DNA from: JALZAI01 sp038207565 | Lineage (GTDB): Bacteria; Actinomycetota; Actinomycetes; Mycobacteriales; Jatrophihabitantaceae | Assembly: GCA_038207565.1 (NCBI GenBank) | Contig: JBBQZQ010000005.1 | Location: 1 to 64,000 of the forward strand | Direction of reading: 5' to 3' | DNA: 64,000 nt | Shown: in pieces, positions 42,784 through 50,933 of the stretch | How positions within the stretch are numbered: the stretch's first letter is position 1 | Layout: every line of letters starts with the position of its first letter | Notes under the pieces: generated by a model | Told to the model about the DNA's origin: nothing | What the model saw: the letters and a program-made list of their open reading frames with translations, nothing else | The model's database searches: none | Translations under genes and position numbers: made by a program

Positions 42784-43440
42784 CAGCCACCAGCCGGGTA
42801 CCGCTTCCCGCGTGAGGTGATCGCGGTCGCGGTGCGCTGGTAACTGCGCTACGGCCTCTCGTACCGCGATGTGGAGGAGCTGCTCGCCGAGCGCGGCATC
42901 GAGGTCGATCACGTCACGATCTACCGGTGGGTCCAGACCTTCACGCCGGAGTTCATCGACGCCGCCCGCCCGGCCCGGCACGCCACCGGCGATCGGTGGT
43001 TCGTCGACGAAACCTACGTCAAGGTCGCCGGGCGCTGGACCTTCCTGTACCGGGCGGTCGATCAGCACGGCCAGGTCATCGACGTGCTCGTCTCGACCCG
43101 CCGCGACACCGCGGCCGCCCGGGAGTTCTTCACCCGCGCACTGCGCTTCGGGCCATCGCCGGTCGAGGTCACCACCGACCGTGCGCCGGTTTACCCGCGA
43201 GTGATCGACGAGCTCGCCCCCAGCGGCTGGCCAGGTCACCGAGCGTTACGCAAACAATCGTGTGGAAGCTGACCATGGCCGGTTCAAGGCGCGGTTGCGA
43301 CCGATGCGCGGACTCAAACGTCAGGCCTCCGCGCGCACGATCTCGACCGGACATGCCTTCGTGCAGAACCTGCGCCGCGGCCACTACGAACTCACCGCTG
43401 AGCTGCCGGCACATGATCGGGTTGCCTCCGACAAACTCGC
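42784..43440 (+). pseudogene. IS6-family transposase with nonsense codon and frameshift
   Basis: Reads GYRFPREVIAVAVRW, then TAA at 42841-42843 where the family has Tyr, then LRYGLSYRDVEELLAERGIE, DRWFVDETYVKVAGRWTFLY (first Asp), EVTTDRAPVYPRVIDELAPS (second Asp), a frameshift near 43230, and RYANNRVEADHGRFKARLRP (Glu) with GHAFVQNLRRGHY. This is a complete IS6/IS26-type DDE protein in three pieces; it cannot be made as one chain. Confidence 0.88.
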
Positions 43441-43789
43441 ATTACGCCTCTGTCCGCAGCCAGGTCCATCAAACGCGGTGACGGCGCGCTGCGGGAATCG
43501 TCAACGCAACACTGCCTTCCGTTCTGCCCGGGTGAGCGGACGCGGTGTGGACGTGGCAGCTCGGAGCGGGAGGCAATCAGTGCACCGAAGCGCAACGACC
43601 GCAATGGCCGCCATTGTCGGTGACCAGGGTGATCGGCACGATTTCGCCGATGTCAGGGTCAGGGTGTGGGCTTGGGGCGGTGCGCCTCGGCCGGCACGGT
43701 CACGGCTCCGGATCGAAAGCGCCCGTTGGCTGTGTCAACTCCGATTGGCCCACCCGGACGGAAACCCGACAGGCGCGAATTCGAGTTAG
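43441..43789. other. Non-coding stretch between IS6 remnant and Crp gene
   Basis: Open frames exist only because of high GC; none has protein-like composition. I see no RNA gene or strong hairpin. Confidence 0.4.
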
Positions 43790-44455
43790 TTAGAGAGCTG
43801 ATCCAGCATCGGCCGATGCCCGAAGTGCCTGCTGGTCAAGCACGATGATGCGGCCGCGGGCCAACTCGATAACGCCGTCGAGCTGAAGTTGTTTGAGGAC
43901 TTGGTTGGTGGTGGGTCGGGTGGTTCCGCACAAGCCGGCAATGTCCTCTTGCGTCAACGGCACATTCACTGCGCCGGTGTTGGTGGCGTAGGCGTCAGCA
44001 AGGTCGAGCAGACAGCCGGCGATGCGTTGTGGCAGCGGCACATACATCGTCTGCAGTAACTGTCGCGAGAGGCGCCGCACCTCCGCCGTCAGGGCCTGCA
44101 CCAGAACCTGGTCCACTGCCGGGTTCTTCGCCCTCAACGCCGCCATCTGATCACGATGCACCGTCCGGACCGTGACGTCCTCCAGCGCGACGGCGGTGGC
44201 GTTGCGTCGGGCGGGCGAGATGACCGCGAGCTCGCCGAACACGTCGCCGGCGATCAGCAGCCGCAAGGTCGCGACCTGCCCCAGCGGCGTGGTCACCCGG
44301 ATCGCGATCTTGCCGTGTTCCAGCAGATAAAGGCAGTCACCCTGCTCGCCCTCGTTAAAGACCGCCTGACCCTTCGGGACGGTTCGATGGCGGGCGACCG
44401 CGAGGACCGCACGGGCCTGCTCGGCCGGCACAGCGTCGAGGATCGCCCACCGCAT
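43790..44455 (-). CDS. Crp/Fnr-family transcription factor
   Basis: Start set at 44455 (MRWAILDAVPAEQARAVLAV) for the usual 221-residue length. Cyclic-nucleotide-binding barrel: FNEGEQGDCLYLLEHGKIAI, GDVFGELAVISPARRNATAV (phosphate-binding GE-L-x(6)-R-x-A-T). The HTH reads LTQEDIAGLCGTTRPTTNQV. The R-N-A-T motif fits cNMP binding. It stands 4 bases behind a zinc-ribbon gene and near two cyclases, which suggests a local cyclic-nucleotide circuit. Confidence 0.9.
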   Translation of the reverse strand: MRWAILDAVPAEQARAVLAVARHRTVPKGQAVFNEGEQGDCLYLLEHGKIAIRVTTPLGQVATLRLLIAGDVFGELAVISPARRNATAVALEDVTVRTVHRDQMAALRAKNPAVDQVLVQALTAEVRRLSRQLLQTMYVPLPQRIAGCLLDLADAYATNTGAVNVPLTQEDIAGLCGTTRPTTNQVLKQLQLDGVIELARGRIIVLDQQALRASADAGSAL

Positions 44456-44459
44456 CGCG

Positions 44460-44669
44460 TCAGCCCAATTCCGACAAGGGCACCGGGTCAGGGCGGACTC
44501 GACAGCCACCGCCGCGCACGGCGTCATCGAGCACCGACGCGTTCGGCACCCCAACGCGCTGGAACAGCTCAAGAAGGTTGGACCGGCTCGGCGTGTCATC
44601 CTCACACGTCCCGCGGCCACAGAACCGGCACGCTCCAAACGCTGTGCGCTTGCAGGTCCAGCAGTCCAC
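44460..44669 (-). CDS. Small zinc-ribbon protein upstream of crp-like gene
   Basis: From GTG at 44669: VDCWTCKRTAFGACRFCGRG followed by TCEDDTPSRSNLLELFQRVG. The Cys pattern C-x2-C...C-x2-C-x4-C and 'FGACRFCGR-x-x-C' recur in small uncharacterised actinobacterial proteins. 69 residues. The start is uncertain because a longer frame opens upstream. It ends 4 bases before the Crp/Fnr start and likely shares a transcript. Confidence 0.5.
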   Translation of the reverse strand: MDCWTCKRTAFGACRFCGRGTCEDDTPSRSNLLELFQRVGVPNASVLDDAVRGGGCRVRPDPVPLSELG

Positions 44670-44721
44670 CCGTGCATCGTGACACCCGAAACCCGTTCCC
44701 GCGCGATTGAACCCACGGCGC

Positions 44722-45260
44722 TTAGCGCCGGGTGACGACCATGACCGCGAAAACAACGAGCGCGCCAGCCAACGCTCCCCACATCCACGGGGCGGGTTGC
44801 CATGGTCGTGCCGTCGGGATCTCGAATCGTGGCGGGTCGATCCAGTCGGCGATCGCCGAGGAGGGGCTCCCCCGGCTAGTGATTTGGGGGGCCCGACGCA
44901 CGTCCGGCGACCGGCGACGCGGGCACCTGGGGACCGTGGGCGGACGGCGCTTCCGCCTCAGTCGCTGCGGCAGGAGCGGTTGCGGGGTCTGGCGCGACGG
45001 AACCGGTGACGGGTGGCGCGGCGGTGCCCGTGCCCTGATTCCGCCAGACGCTGAATCTGCGGACGGCCCGGCGTCCAAGTCCAGCTCCGCGGCGAGCGCT
45101 CCCCAGTCATGATCAGGGACGGCGTTGAGCGAGCCGGCCAGCGCGGCGGCACTCGGTCGCCGCTCGGGGTCCTTGACCAAGCCGGCAAGCAGCGCAACCT
45201 CGACGCGGGGAGGGAAGGCTGGTCGTATGTGACGCGGCGGCAGCGGGTCCCGAAGCAGGT
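44722..45260 (-). pseudogene. Ser/Thr protein kinase, C-terminal remnant with membrane anchor
   Basis: Reading upstream of the ATG-like position, the frame gives HLLRDPLPPRHIRPAFPPRV, then ALLAGLVKDPERRPSAAALA. 'L-V-K-D-P-x-x-R-P-S-A-A-x-L' is the last helix of the kinase C-lobe in Pkn-type kinases. A Pro/Arg-rich juxtamembrane section and one helix (WMWGALAGALVVFAVMVV) follow. The ATP-binding and catalytic loops are absent upstream. Confidence 0.6.
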
Positions 45261-45749
45261 GCCCAGACCGTGCTCGGGCGCCCGATCATCTAGAAAGTCG
45301 ACCTCAAACCCGGCGACTCGCTCCCGGAGTCGGGGGGCATCCCCACGCCGAACTATGCGTGCACCTTCGTCGCGCCGTTCAAAACCCGCACCGCAACTGG
45401 GGGCAGGGCGAGTTACCCGCGTGCGGTGACAGTTGTGGTGAGGGGCGCTCCGCAGCAAGTGGACAATTTCCTTTAGGTGAAGGCCCAGCTCAGCTCGACG
45501 GGCTGCACCTCATCCGCCACGCCGGAGTTCGGCGAGCACAGCGTCGTCATCGTCTGCTCCTACCACGACGTGGGCTACAAGCGCACCTCGGCGGGCTACG
45601 ACGGTGGTACAACGGGTCGCTCGTGTTCTGCGGTGGCGAGCTACCCACAGCCGAGCCGCCGGAATGCCTGAGCGATTGCACGACTTCTGCCTGGCGATGC
45701 TGAAGACAGCCGGCGCGTAACCGCCCCATCTTACTGTCGCGTAGCCAAT
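45261..45749. other. Non-coding stretch, no gene recognised
   Basis: No plausible gene, RNA or repeat seen. It lies between the kinase remnant and the IS3 scrap. Confidence 0.4.
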
Positions 45750-46060
45750 TGGACAGGGCGCGGTCGGTCGGTCGCGCAGGTCGCCTCGGACTTGCAGATC
45801 AGCGAGCAGTCGATCGATCTGTGGCGCAAACGGGCGCTGATCGATGCCGGCCGGTTGCCGGGCCTGACCTCGATCGAGCATGCCGCACTGGTCGCTGCTC
45901 GCCGACGTATCCGGGAGCTGGAAACCGAGCTGGCGATCCATCGGCGGGCTGCGGGCTGCGAAAGACGGTGGTGCTCCCAAAAGAGGTCGGGGCCATCGCA
46001 GAGATGGACGACGAGCGGTTGCCGGTCCAGACGGCGGGTGCGATTCTGGCGTCTTTGATG
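45750..46060 (+). pseudogene. IS3-family remnant (OrfA end plus OrfB start)
   Basis: OrfA part: QISEQSIDLWRKRALIDAGR, then AARRRIRELETELAIHRRAA, the HTH and leucine-zipper end of IS3 OrfA. In another frame the OrfB start follows: LRKTVVLPKEVGAIAEMDDE with RLPVQTAGAILAS. About 100 codons remain, interrupted by a frameshift. Confidence 0.7.
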
Positions 46061-46068
46061 CGGCCACG

Positions 46069-46143
46069 CACCGCACCCGTCGCGCCAGCGACCAGCGCGA
46101 AAATGTGCGTGGCGGCGTGGGTATCCACGCCGATGACAACTCG
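46069..46143 (-). pseudogene. IS110-family transposase N-terminal scrap
   Basis: Minus strand reads VRVVIGVDTHAATHIFALVA followed by GATGA. 'I-G-V-D-T-H-x-x-T-H' carries the first Asp of the DEDD transposases of IS110. Only ~25 codons remain, ending where the IS3 scrap begins. Confidence 0.6.
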
Positions 46144-46162
46144 TACTGCTCTGTGACGATCC

Positions 46163-47068
46163 CTACGGGCGCCAGTCACTCAACAGCTGGAATGTGAACC
46201 TATGGTCGCCGAAGATGAGCTCGTCGCCGTCGGCGAGCAGTGATCGGCCGACGACGGGCTCCTCGTTGACCCGCGTGCCGTTCGTCGAGTTCAGATCTGC
46301 CACGACGAAACCGACCGACGTCCAGGCGACGACCGCGTGATAGCGGCTGACCTTCGGGTCATCGAGCGCGAGCGCGTTGTCCGGCATGCGGCCGACGTGC
46401 ACGCCGTTCGTCCCCACCGGAACGACCCGACCGTAGGCGCCCTCGAGTTGGGCCATCACCGTGCCTGCTCCCGCGCGGACCGTCTGGGGCATCGCCGTAC
46501 TCTCCGCCTGTCGCGGTGTCACCAAAGGCGGAAATTCACCGGGCAGCCGCTCATCGACCAGTTGGAAGACCTGTTCCGGGCGGGTGAGGTCCTTCAGCTT
46601 GTGTTCACCGAGGTACCTCACCGTCAAGAGCGGAGGGAGTGCGAGCTCGACCAACTCGGCCGTGGTCGCAGTCAGCAATACTTGCCCGGGATGGGCGACC
46701 GACCGCAGCCGCGCGCATCGGTTCACCACGTCGCCGTAATAGTCACCGGCTCGCAAATCTGCTTCGCCCGTGTGCAACGCCGTGCGCACGCGCACCTGCT
46801 GCGAGGTCGGCCACTGCTCGGTGTGCAGCGCCACCGTCAATTCGGCCGCGGCCACGACGGCGTCGACCGGTGCCTCGAACACGGCGAATCGCGAATCCCC
46901 CTCGCCCCGCGGGCGGACCAGCAGTCCGCGCGCTTCCGCCACGGCCGACTCGATGATCGCGTCGTGCCGAACCATCGCAGGCCCCATCGCCTCACCCTCG
47001 GTTTCCCACATTCGAGTCGAGCCCACGACGTCGGTGAACCAGAACGTCACGACACCCGAAGGCAGCAC
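46163..47068 (-). CDS. Class III nucleotide cyclase domain fused to FHA domain
   Basis: 301 residues, GTG start. Residues ~5-180 form a class III adenylate/guanylate cyclase domain: VTFWFTDVVGSTRMWETEGE (first metal Asp), GEGDSRFAVFE (second Asp), GDYYGDVVNRCARLRSVAHP (Asn/Arg of the active site). Residues ~205-295 are an FHA phosphothreonine-binding domain: VGRMPDNALALDDPKVSRYH, VADLNSTNGTRVNEEPV. It could make a cyclic nucleotide in response to a phosphorylated partner. Its N-terminal half is close to the cyclase head of the 50.9-53.8 kb protein, pointing to duplication. A hairpin lies in its upstream region. Confidence 0.9.
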   Translation of the reverse strand: MLPSGVVTFWFTDVVGSTRMWETEGEAMGPAMVRHDAIIESAVAEARGLLVRPRGEGDSRFAVFEAPVDAVVAAAELTVALHTEQWPTSQQVRVRTALHTGEADLRAGDYYGDVVNRCARLRSVAHPGQVLLTATTAELVELALPPLLTVRYLGEHKLKDLTRPEQVFQLVDERLPGEFPPLVTPRQAESTAMPQTVRAGAGTVMAQLEGAYGRVVPVGTNGVHVGRMPDNALALDDPKVSRYHAVVAWTSVGFVVADLNSTNGTRVNEEPVVGRSLLADGDELIFGDHRFTFQLLSDWRP

Positions 47069-47133
47069 AGGAACTCCAGCCCGGTAGGGATCTCGACCGA
47101 CTTGTCAGTCATCTAACTGACGGCGTTCGCTAT

Positions 47134-47154
47134 CCGGAAGCTCCAATCTTCCGG
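47134..47154. promoter_or_regulatory. Small perfect dyad upstream of the cyclase-FHA gene
   Basis: CCGGAAG and CTTCCGG are separated by 7 bases, 66 bases before the cyclase start and 240 bases beyond the patatin stop. It may be an operator or a weak terminator. The remainder of 47069-47395 holds no gene. Confidence 0.35.
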
Positions 47155-47395
47155 CGACCGGACCCTACTCGCGAGGAGACACCGCTCCCACCATTCAAGA
47201 AACGCCCCTCGCACGCCTTGCTGGGACTCGTTGCCGGACGCGCTTTTCGCCACTGCCGCGTGTTCCTCTGACTGCGTCGGCGGGTGCGGTGGGGCATCGC
47301 ATGGGCCGACCGGGACGACTTTTACGAAGGCTGCTCCTTGAGTTCAGCCTCGGCGGCGCCCAGCGCGCCGGGGCGGCGTCGCCCTGAAGTGGCCG

Positions 47396-49108
47396 TCACC
47401 CAGGGAGATGGGCGCCGGCGAGCGCCTGCTCGGCCGCAACTCGACCCATACCGACGATGTCATCGAGCTGCTCGAAGTCGAACATGCCGATGCCATCCAT
47501 CTGCGGCGTGACCACCACGGCGGCCATCTTGCGGGCGAGCTCGGCTTTACGCCAGCTGCCGAGCACGGTGGCACGCCCGATGGTGTCCACGATGCCAGGC
47601 ACGCGCTGGCCGAACCGATTGCTCACCGGGACGAACGGTCGCATGACGTCAACAGCGATGACCGGCCCTTCGCCGTCGGCGGCAATGACGTCCACCGGCA
47701 AGTTGTTCAACACCCCGCCGTCGACGTGCAGCTGCGCCCCAACCCATTTCGACGGCGCCACGCCCGGCAGCCGCATCGAAAGCCCCACAGCGTCGCTGAT
47801 CCGTCCAGTCCTATGGATCACCTCGGCCGCGGCGACGAGGTCGGAGCTGACGCAAAAGAACGGCTGCCGCTGCGTTTCGATCAGTTCGGAACCGAAAAGC
47901 CGCCTGAGCATGAGCTCGGCGCGAACGCCGCGGATCAGTCCGTGCCGCGGCCACACGTAGTCGCGAAACGGATGGCGTTCGACCAGTTCACTCCGTGCGA
48001 TGTCATGGATCTGCGTCGCCGTGTTTCCGAGCGCTGCGAGGCCGCCGATCAGTGCTCCCATACTCGTGCCGCCGAGCCTGTCGACTTCGATGCCCGCGTC
48101 CTCGAGCGCAGACAACACGCCGATGTGGGCCAGTCCACGGGCTCCGCCGCCGGAGAGCACCAAGCCGATCGAACGACCCGCGATGCGCCGCGCCATGCGG
48201 GCCACACCCGCGGCGGGCGCTGCTGGATCAATCAGATGACGTGCCTGCGCCGTCCAGCTGGAGGCGCCGGATGGCAACGACCCGCCACCCAGCACAGCAA
48301 GTTCCACCCGGCCCGAGCGCGACCGCGGCGCTACGGCTGGTTCGGCAGCAGCGGTGTCCACTACGGCTATCATCCGGTCGGCGTGGCGCTCGCAGAATGT
48401 GCGCCATGATCCCGCGGTCTCGGACGCAACCAGCACCACCCAGCGGGCAGCCTGCTCGGCCGCATCCAGCTGACCGGCCCACAGCCGCTCATCCGGCCAG
48501 TCCGCCCCGCACACTGAATGCGCGGGATCCCATTTGCACAACTCAGCCCCCAGCGTCTCCCCGATCGCCTGGACGATGGCCGGTGCGAGTCCAGATTGAA
48601 CCGCCATGATCGCTAGGACGCCACTAGCCACAGTGACAGGCGCCGGTTCAGACTGCGGAATCCGCTCGGAGAGGTCCACGATCAGGGCGCGCGCAAAGGT
48701 CGGTTCGTCGACCAGCAGCTCGTCGAACACGCGCCGCGACAACACCCATAACTCGGCGTCGCGCGTTGCCCGGACAGTGGCAGTGCGCCCGCCTGCACCC
48801 AACAGGACGAACTCACCGACTACCGCGCCACGGCCCGCCATTCGAACGATCTGGCCGTCGACCTCGACCTCAAGCCGTCCAGATCGCACCACGTACATCT
48901 CATCGCCCGGCTCGCCCTGTCGCATCAACTCGACACCTGCCTCAACGTGACGCACCACCAACTGCGCGGCTACACGCCGAACCACGGAATCGCTCACGCG
49001 GGCGAACATCGGGATGGCGGCTCGGAGTTCATTCTCGACCAATCCGCCTCCTTCGACTGCAACTCCGACGGTAGTCCGCGGTCGCCGAATCCGACGGATC
49101 AACTTCAC
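47396..49108 (-). CDS. Patatin-like phospholipase with N-terminal cyclic-nucleotide-binding domain
   Basis: 570 residues. Residues ~30-150 are a cNMP-binding fold: ELMRQGEPGDEMYVVRSGRL, GAVVGEFVLLGAGGRTATVR (phosphate cassette). Residues ~310-500 are a patatin/RssA-type lipase: GLVLSGGGARGLAHIGVLSA (oxyanion hole), GGTSMGAL with Ser349, and HVDGGVLNNLP with Asp463. The domain order matches NTE-type esterases of mycobacteria. It should hydrolyse membrane lipids when cyclic nucleotide binds. The GTG at 49108 overlaps the tail of an IS30 remnant, so the first ~20 residues may be IS-derived; a start near VENELRAAIPMF is possible. Confidence 0.9.
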   Translation of the reverse strand: MKLIRRIRRPRTTVGVAVEGGGLVENELRAAIPMFARVSDSVVRRVAAQLVVRHVEAGVELMRQGEPGDEMYVVRSGRLEVEVDGQIVRMAGRGAVVGEFVLLGAGGRTATVRATRDAELWVLSRRVFDELLVDEPTFARALIVDLSERIPQSEPAPVTVASGVLAIMAVQSGLAPAIVQAIGETLGAELCKWDPAHSVCGADWPDERLWAGQLDAAEQAARWVVLVASETAGSWRTFCERHADRMIAVVDTAAAEPAVAPRSRSGRVELAVLGGGSLPSGASSWTAQARHLIDPAAPAAGVARMARRIAGRSIGLVLSGGGARGLAHIGVLSALEDAGIEVDRLGGTSMGALIGGLAALGNTATQIHDIARSELVERHPFRDYVWPRHGLIRGVRAELMLRRLFGSELIETQRQPFFCVSSDLVAAAEVIHRTGRISDAVGLSMRLPGVAPSKWVGAQLHVDGGVLNNLPVDVIAADGEGPVIAVDVMRPFVPVSNRFGQRVPGIVDTIGRATVLGSWRKAELARKMAAVVVTPQMDGIGMFDFEQLDDIVGMGRVAAEQALAGAHLPG

Positions 49109-49900
49109 ATCGCCTGGGAGTCGATCGAGGCGGTGAGTTCGAGGTGGCTGGCCATCTCTTTGCCCTGATCCCAGGTCAGCGAGCGGCGCAATGGTACCGG
49201 CATGGCGCCGAATACGCGGATCAGCGCCTCGCCCAGTGCGACGGCGGAGCGGTCGTGGCCGAGATGGACGAACGAGCTGGCGAGTGTTGCGCTCGACGAG
49301 CGTGTCGATCGCAGACCGGTTCCCGGTGCCGACGATGTAGTCGCCCTCCCAATGCCCGACCTCGACACGATCGGCAACCGTCTCTGGCGGTCATCGATCA
49401 TCGTCATCTACACCAGACGACCACGGCGGCGAGCATCCGGGCGCCGACGTGGTCTGCGGCGGCGACAACGCGTGCGCAACGGCATGCAGGTGCGGTCGCG
49501 GATGACGCCGCTGCTCGGATCGTAAATGGCGTGATAGATCGACTCGGTGACCAGCTGCCGCGCTGGGACATCCGCGTACTCGAAGGACAGGTCACGGCTG
49601 ATCTGCTCCGGCCTCCACCGCATCGCCAGCAGTTGCTGCACCTGCGTACGGAGGACGTCGTCTCGATCGACTCGACGCATGCGGTGACGGGTACGTCGCT
49701 CGGAGGCGGACCGGTGCGCGACCGAGGGTGTGGTGGCGACCGACTGGGTCGGCGTTGAGGCGCAGTTCGCGGCTGATGGTGGACGGGCTTCGGCCCAGCT
49801 CCGCGACGTACAACTCGGCCCAGCGGGCCGCGGCGCGCATCGCGGTGCGCAGGTCCAGTGCGGGCTCGACGCGGCCCGTCCGGCGCGACCCGGGCTCCCG
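49105..49900 (-). pseudogene. IS30-family transposase, decayed copy
   Basis: Pieces in several frames: AELYVAELGRSPSTISRELR (N-terminal HTH), RWRPEQISRDLSFEYADVPA with VTESIYHAIYD, DRVEVGHWEGDYIVGTGNRS with IDTLVERNT (catalytic core, other frame), and VPLRRSLTWDQGKEMASHLE. Order and orientation are native but at least three frameshifts separate them. The last codons overlap the start of the patatin gene. Confidence 0.85.
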
Positions 49901-49925
49901 GGCAGCGCTCAGTGGTCGAGGTCGC

Positions 49926-50275
49926 GCATGGGCTGACAGTGTCCGGTCACGTCGTCCTCGTCCTCGGCGATCCCGGTGTCCACGACCGGCCGGCTGGTGT
50001 CAGCCTCAGCGTCGCCACCTGCACGGGCAGGCGGTGCGTCGTCGCTCATAGTGGCTCCTGATCGTCGCGCGATCGGCTCGATGACCCACGCCAGCATGCA
50101 CCCAGCCGCCCGGCCCGCACAGTCACCGAGCCGACATTGCCGGGTCATTCGGATCGCCCTCGCCACCCGCTGCGAATTCATTTCTCCGAGTGTCTGCTGG
50201 CGAACAGACGACGGTGCTCGCCTACCGCAATCTGAGTGCATCGCAATCCCGCGACGACAACAAGGAGGCACCATC
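49926..50275 (+). other. Upstream region of the secreted protein gene; no other gene
   Basis: The frame is open through here but the composition is not protein-like until the ATG at 50276 with its AAGGAGG site. The region may hold the promoter; I see no clear -10/-35 pair or dyad. Confidence 0.4.
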
Positions 50276-50785
50276 ATGATCGACCAGACTGTAGAAGACG
50301 TTCAGGGCCACCGGCTTCCTGGGCGTGGCGCGGACGCAGAACTGCGCGACGACCTCGAGATGCAGCCCGCCGGGAAGGTGCGCAAGCTGTGGGTCGTTCT
50401 CCGCGCTGCGTTGGCAACCATCGCGGTGGCACTAGGTTTCCTCCTGGTGCCCACCGCGCCAGCACAGGCAGCCATCGCCTACGGCACCAGGGACGTCTGC
50501 TTCCAGGCGCCGGCCACCATAAACGGAACGACTTACTGGGGTATCTACAACCAAGCCGTGTGGGTCGATCACTGGGAGAACGGCCAAGCAGTGCAGGAGA
50601 ATACTTACTACCCGTACACGAACGGCTGCCTGCGCGTCAACTTGTTCGCTGGCTACTACTATCGCTTCCGCGTCTACAACTACGTAAACTCGACGACGTA
50701 CACGGGTCGGTCGGCCTGGACGTGGGTCAACGCCGGAAGTTACGCCCATCTCGGCACCGTGTACTTGACCGCTGTCCGCGGCTGA
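50276..50785 (+). CDS. Small secreted aromatic-rich two-cysteine protein
   Basis: 169 residues; ATG at 50276 with AAGGAGG 7 bases upstream. A ~38-residue charged leader (MIDQTVEDVQGHRLPGRGAD...) precedes a signal peptide (RAALATIAVALGFLLVPTAP-AQA). The mature ~105 residues are rich in Tyr, Trp and Asn (GTTYWGIYNQAVWVDHWENG, NLFAGYYYRFRVYNYVNSTT) with two cysteines (RDVCFQ, NGCLR). Same plan as the proteins at 39.6 and 54.0 kb. It converges on the cyclase-STAND gene across a strong hairpin. Confidence 0.78.
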   Translation: MIDQTVEDVQGHRLPGRGADAELRDDLEMQPAGKVRKLWVVLRAALATIAVALGFLLVPTAPAQAAIAYGTRDVCFQAPATINGTTYWGIYNQAVWVDHWENGQAVQENTYYPYTNGCLRVNLFAGYYYRFRVYNYVNSTTYTGRSAWTWVNAGSYAHLGTVYLTAVRG

Positions 50786-50810
50786 CTCCAAGCACGCCGC
50801 TGACTGCCGT

Positions 50811-50855
50811 CCCCTGCAGCATCTGAGGCCCCCGGCACCTCAGATGCTGCAGGGG
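50811..50855. terminator. Bidirectional hairpin terminator
   Basis: Perfect 18-bp stem CCCCTGCAGCATCTGAGG with its complement and a 9-base loop, between two converging genes (stops at 50785 and 50934). No T-tract, as usual in high-GC hosts. Confidence 0.8.
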
Positions 50856-50933
50856 ATTGCTGGCTGTGGACTTTCGCCACTCCTGCTGGGGGCCGACCCT
50901 GGTCGTGCTACCGCGGCGGCGAGCGACGGCGTG

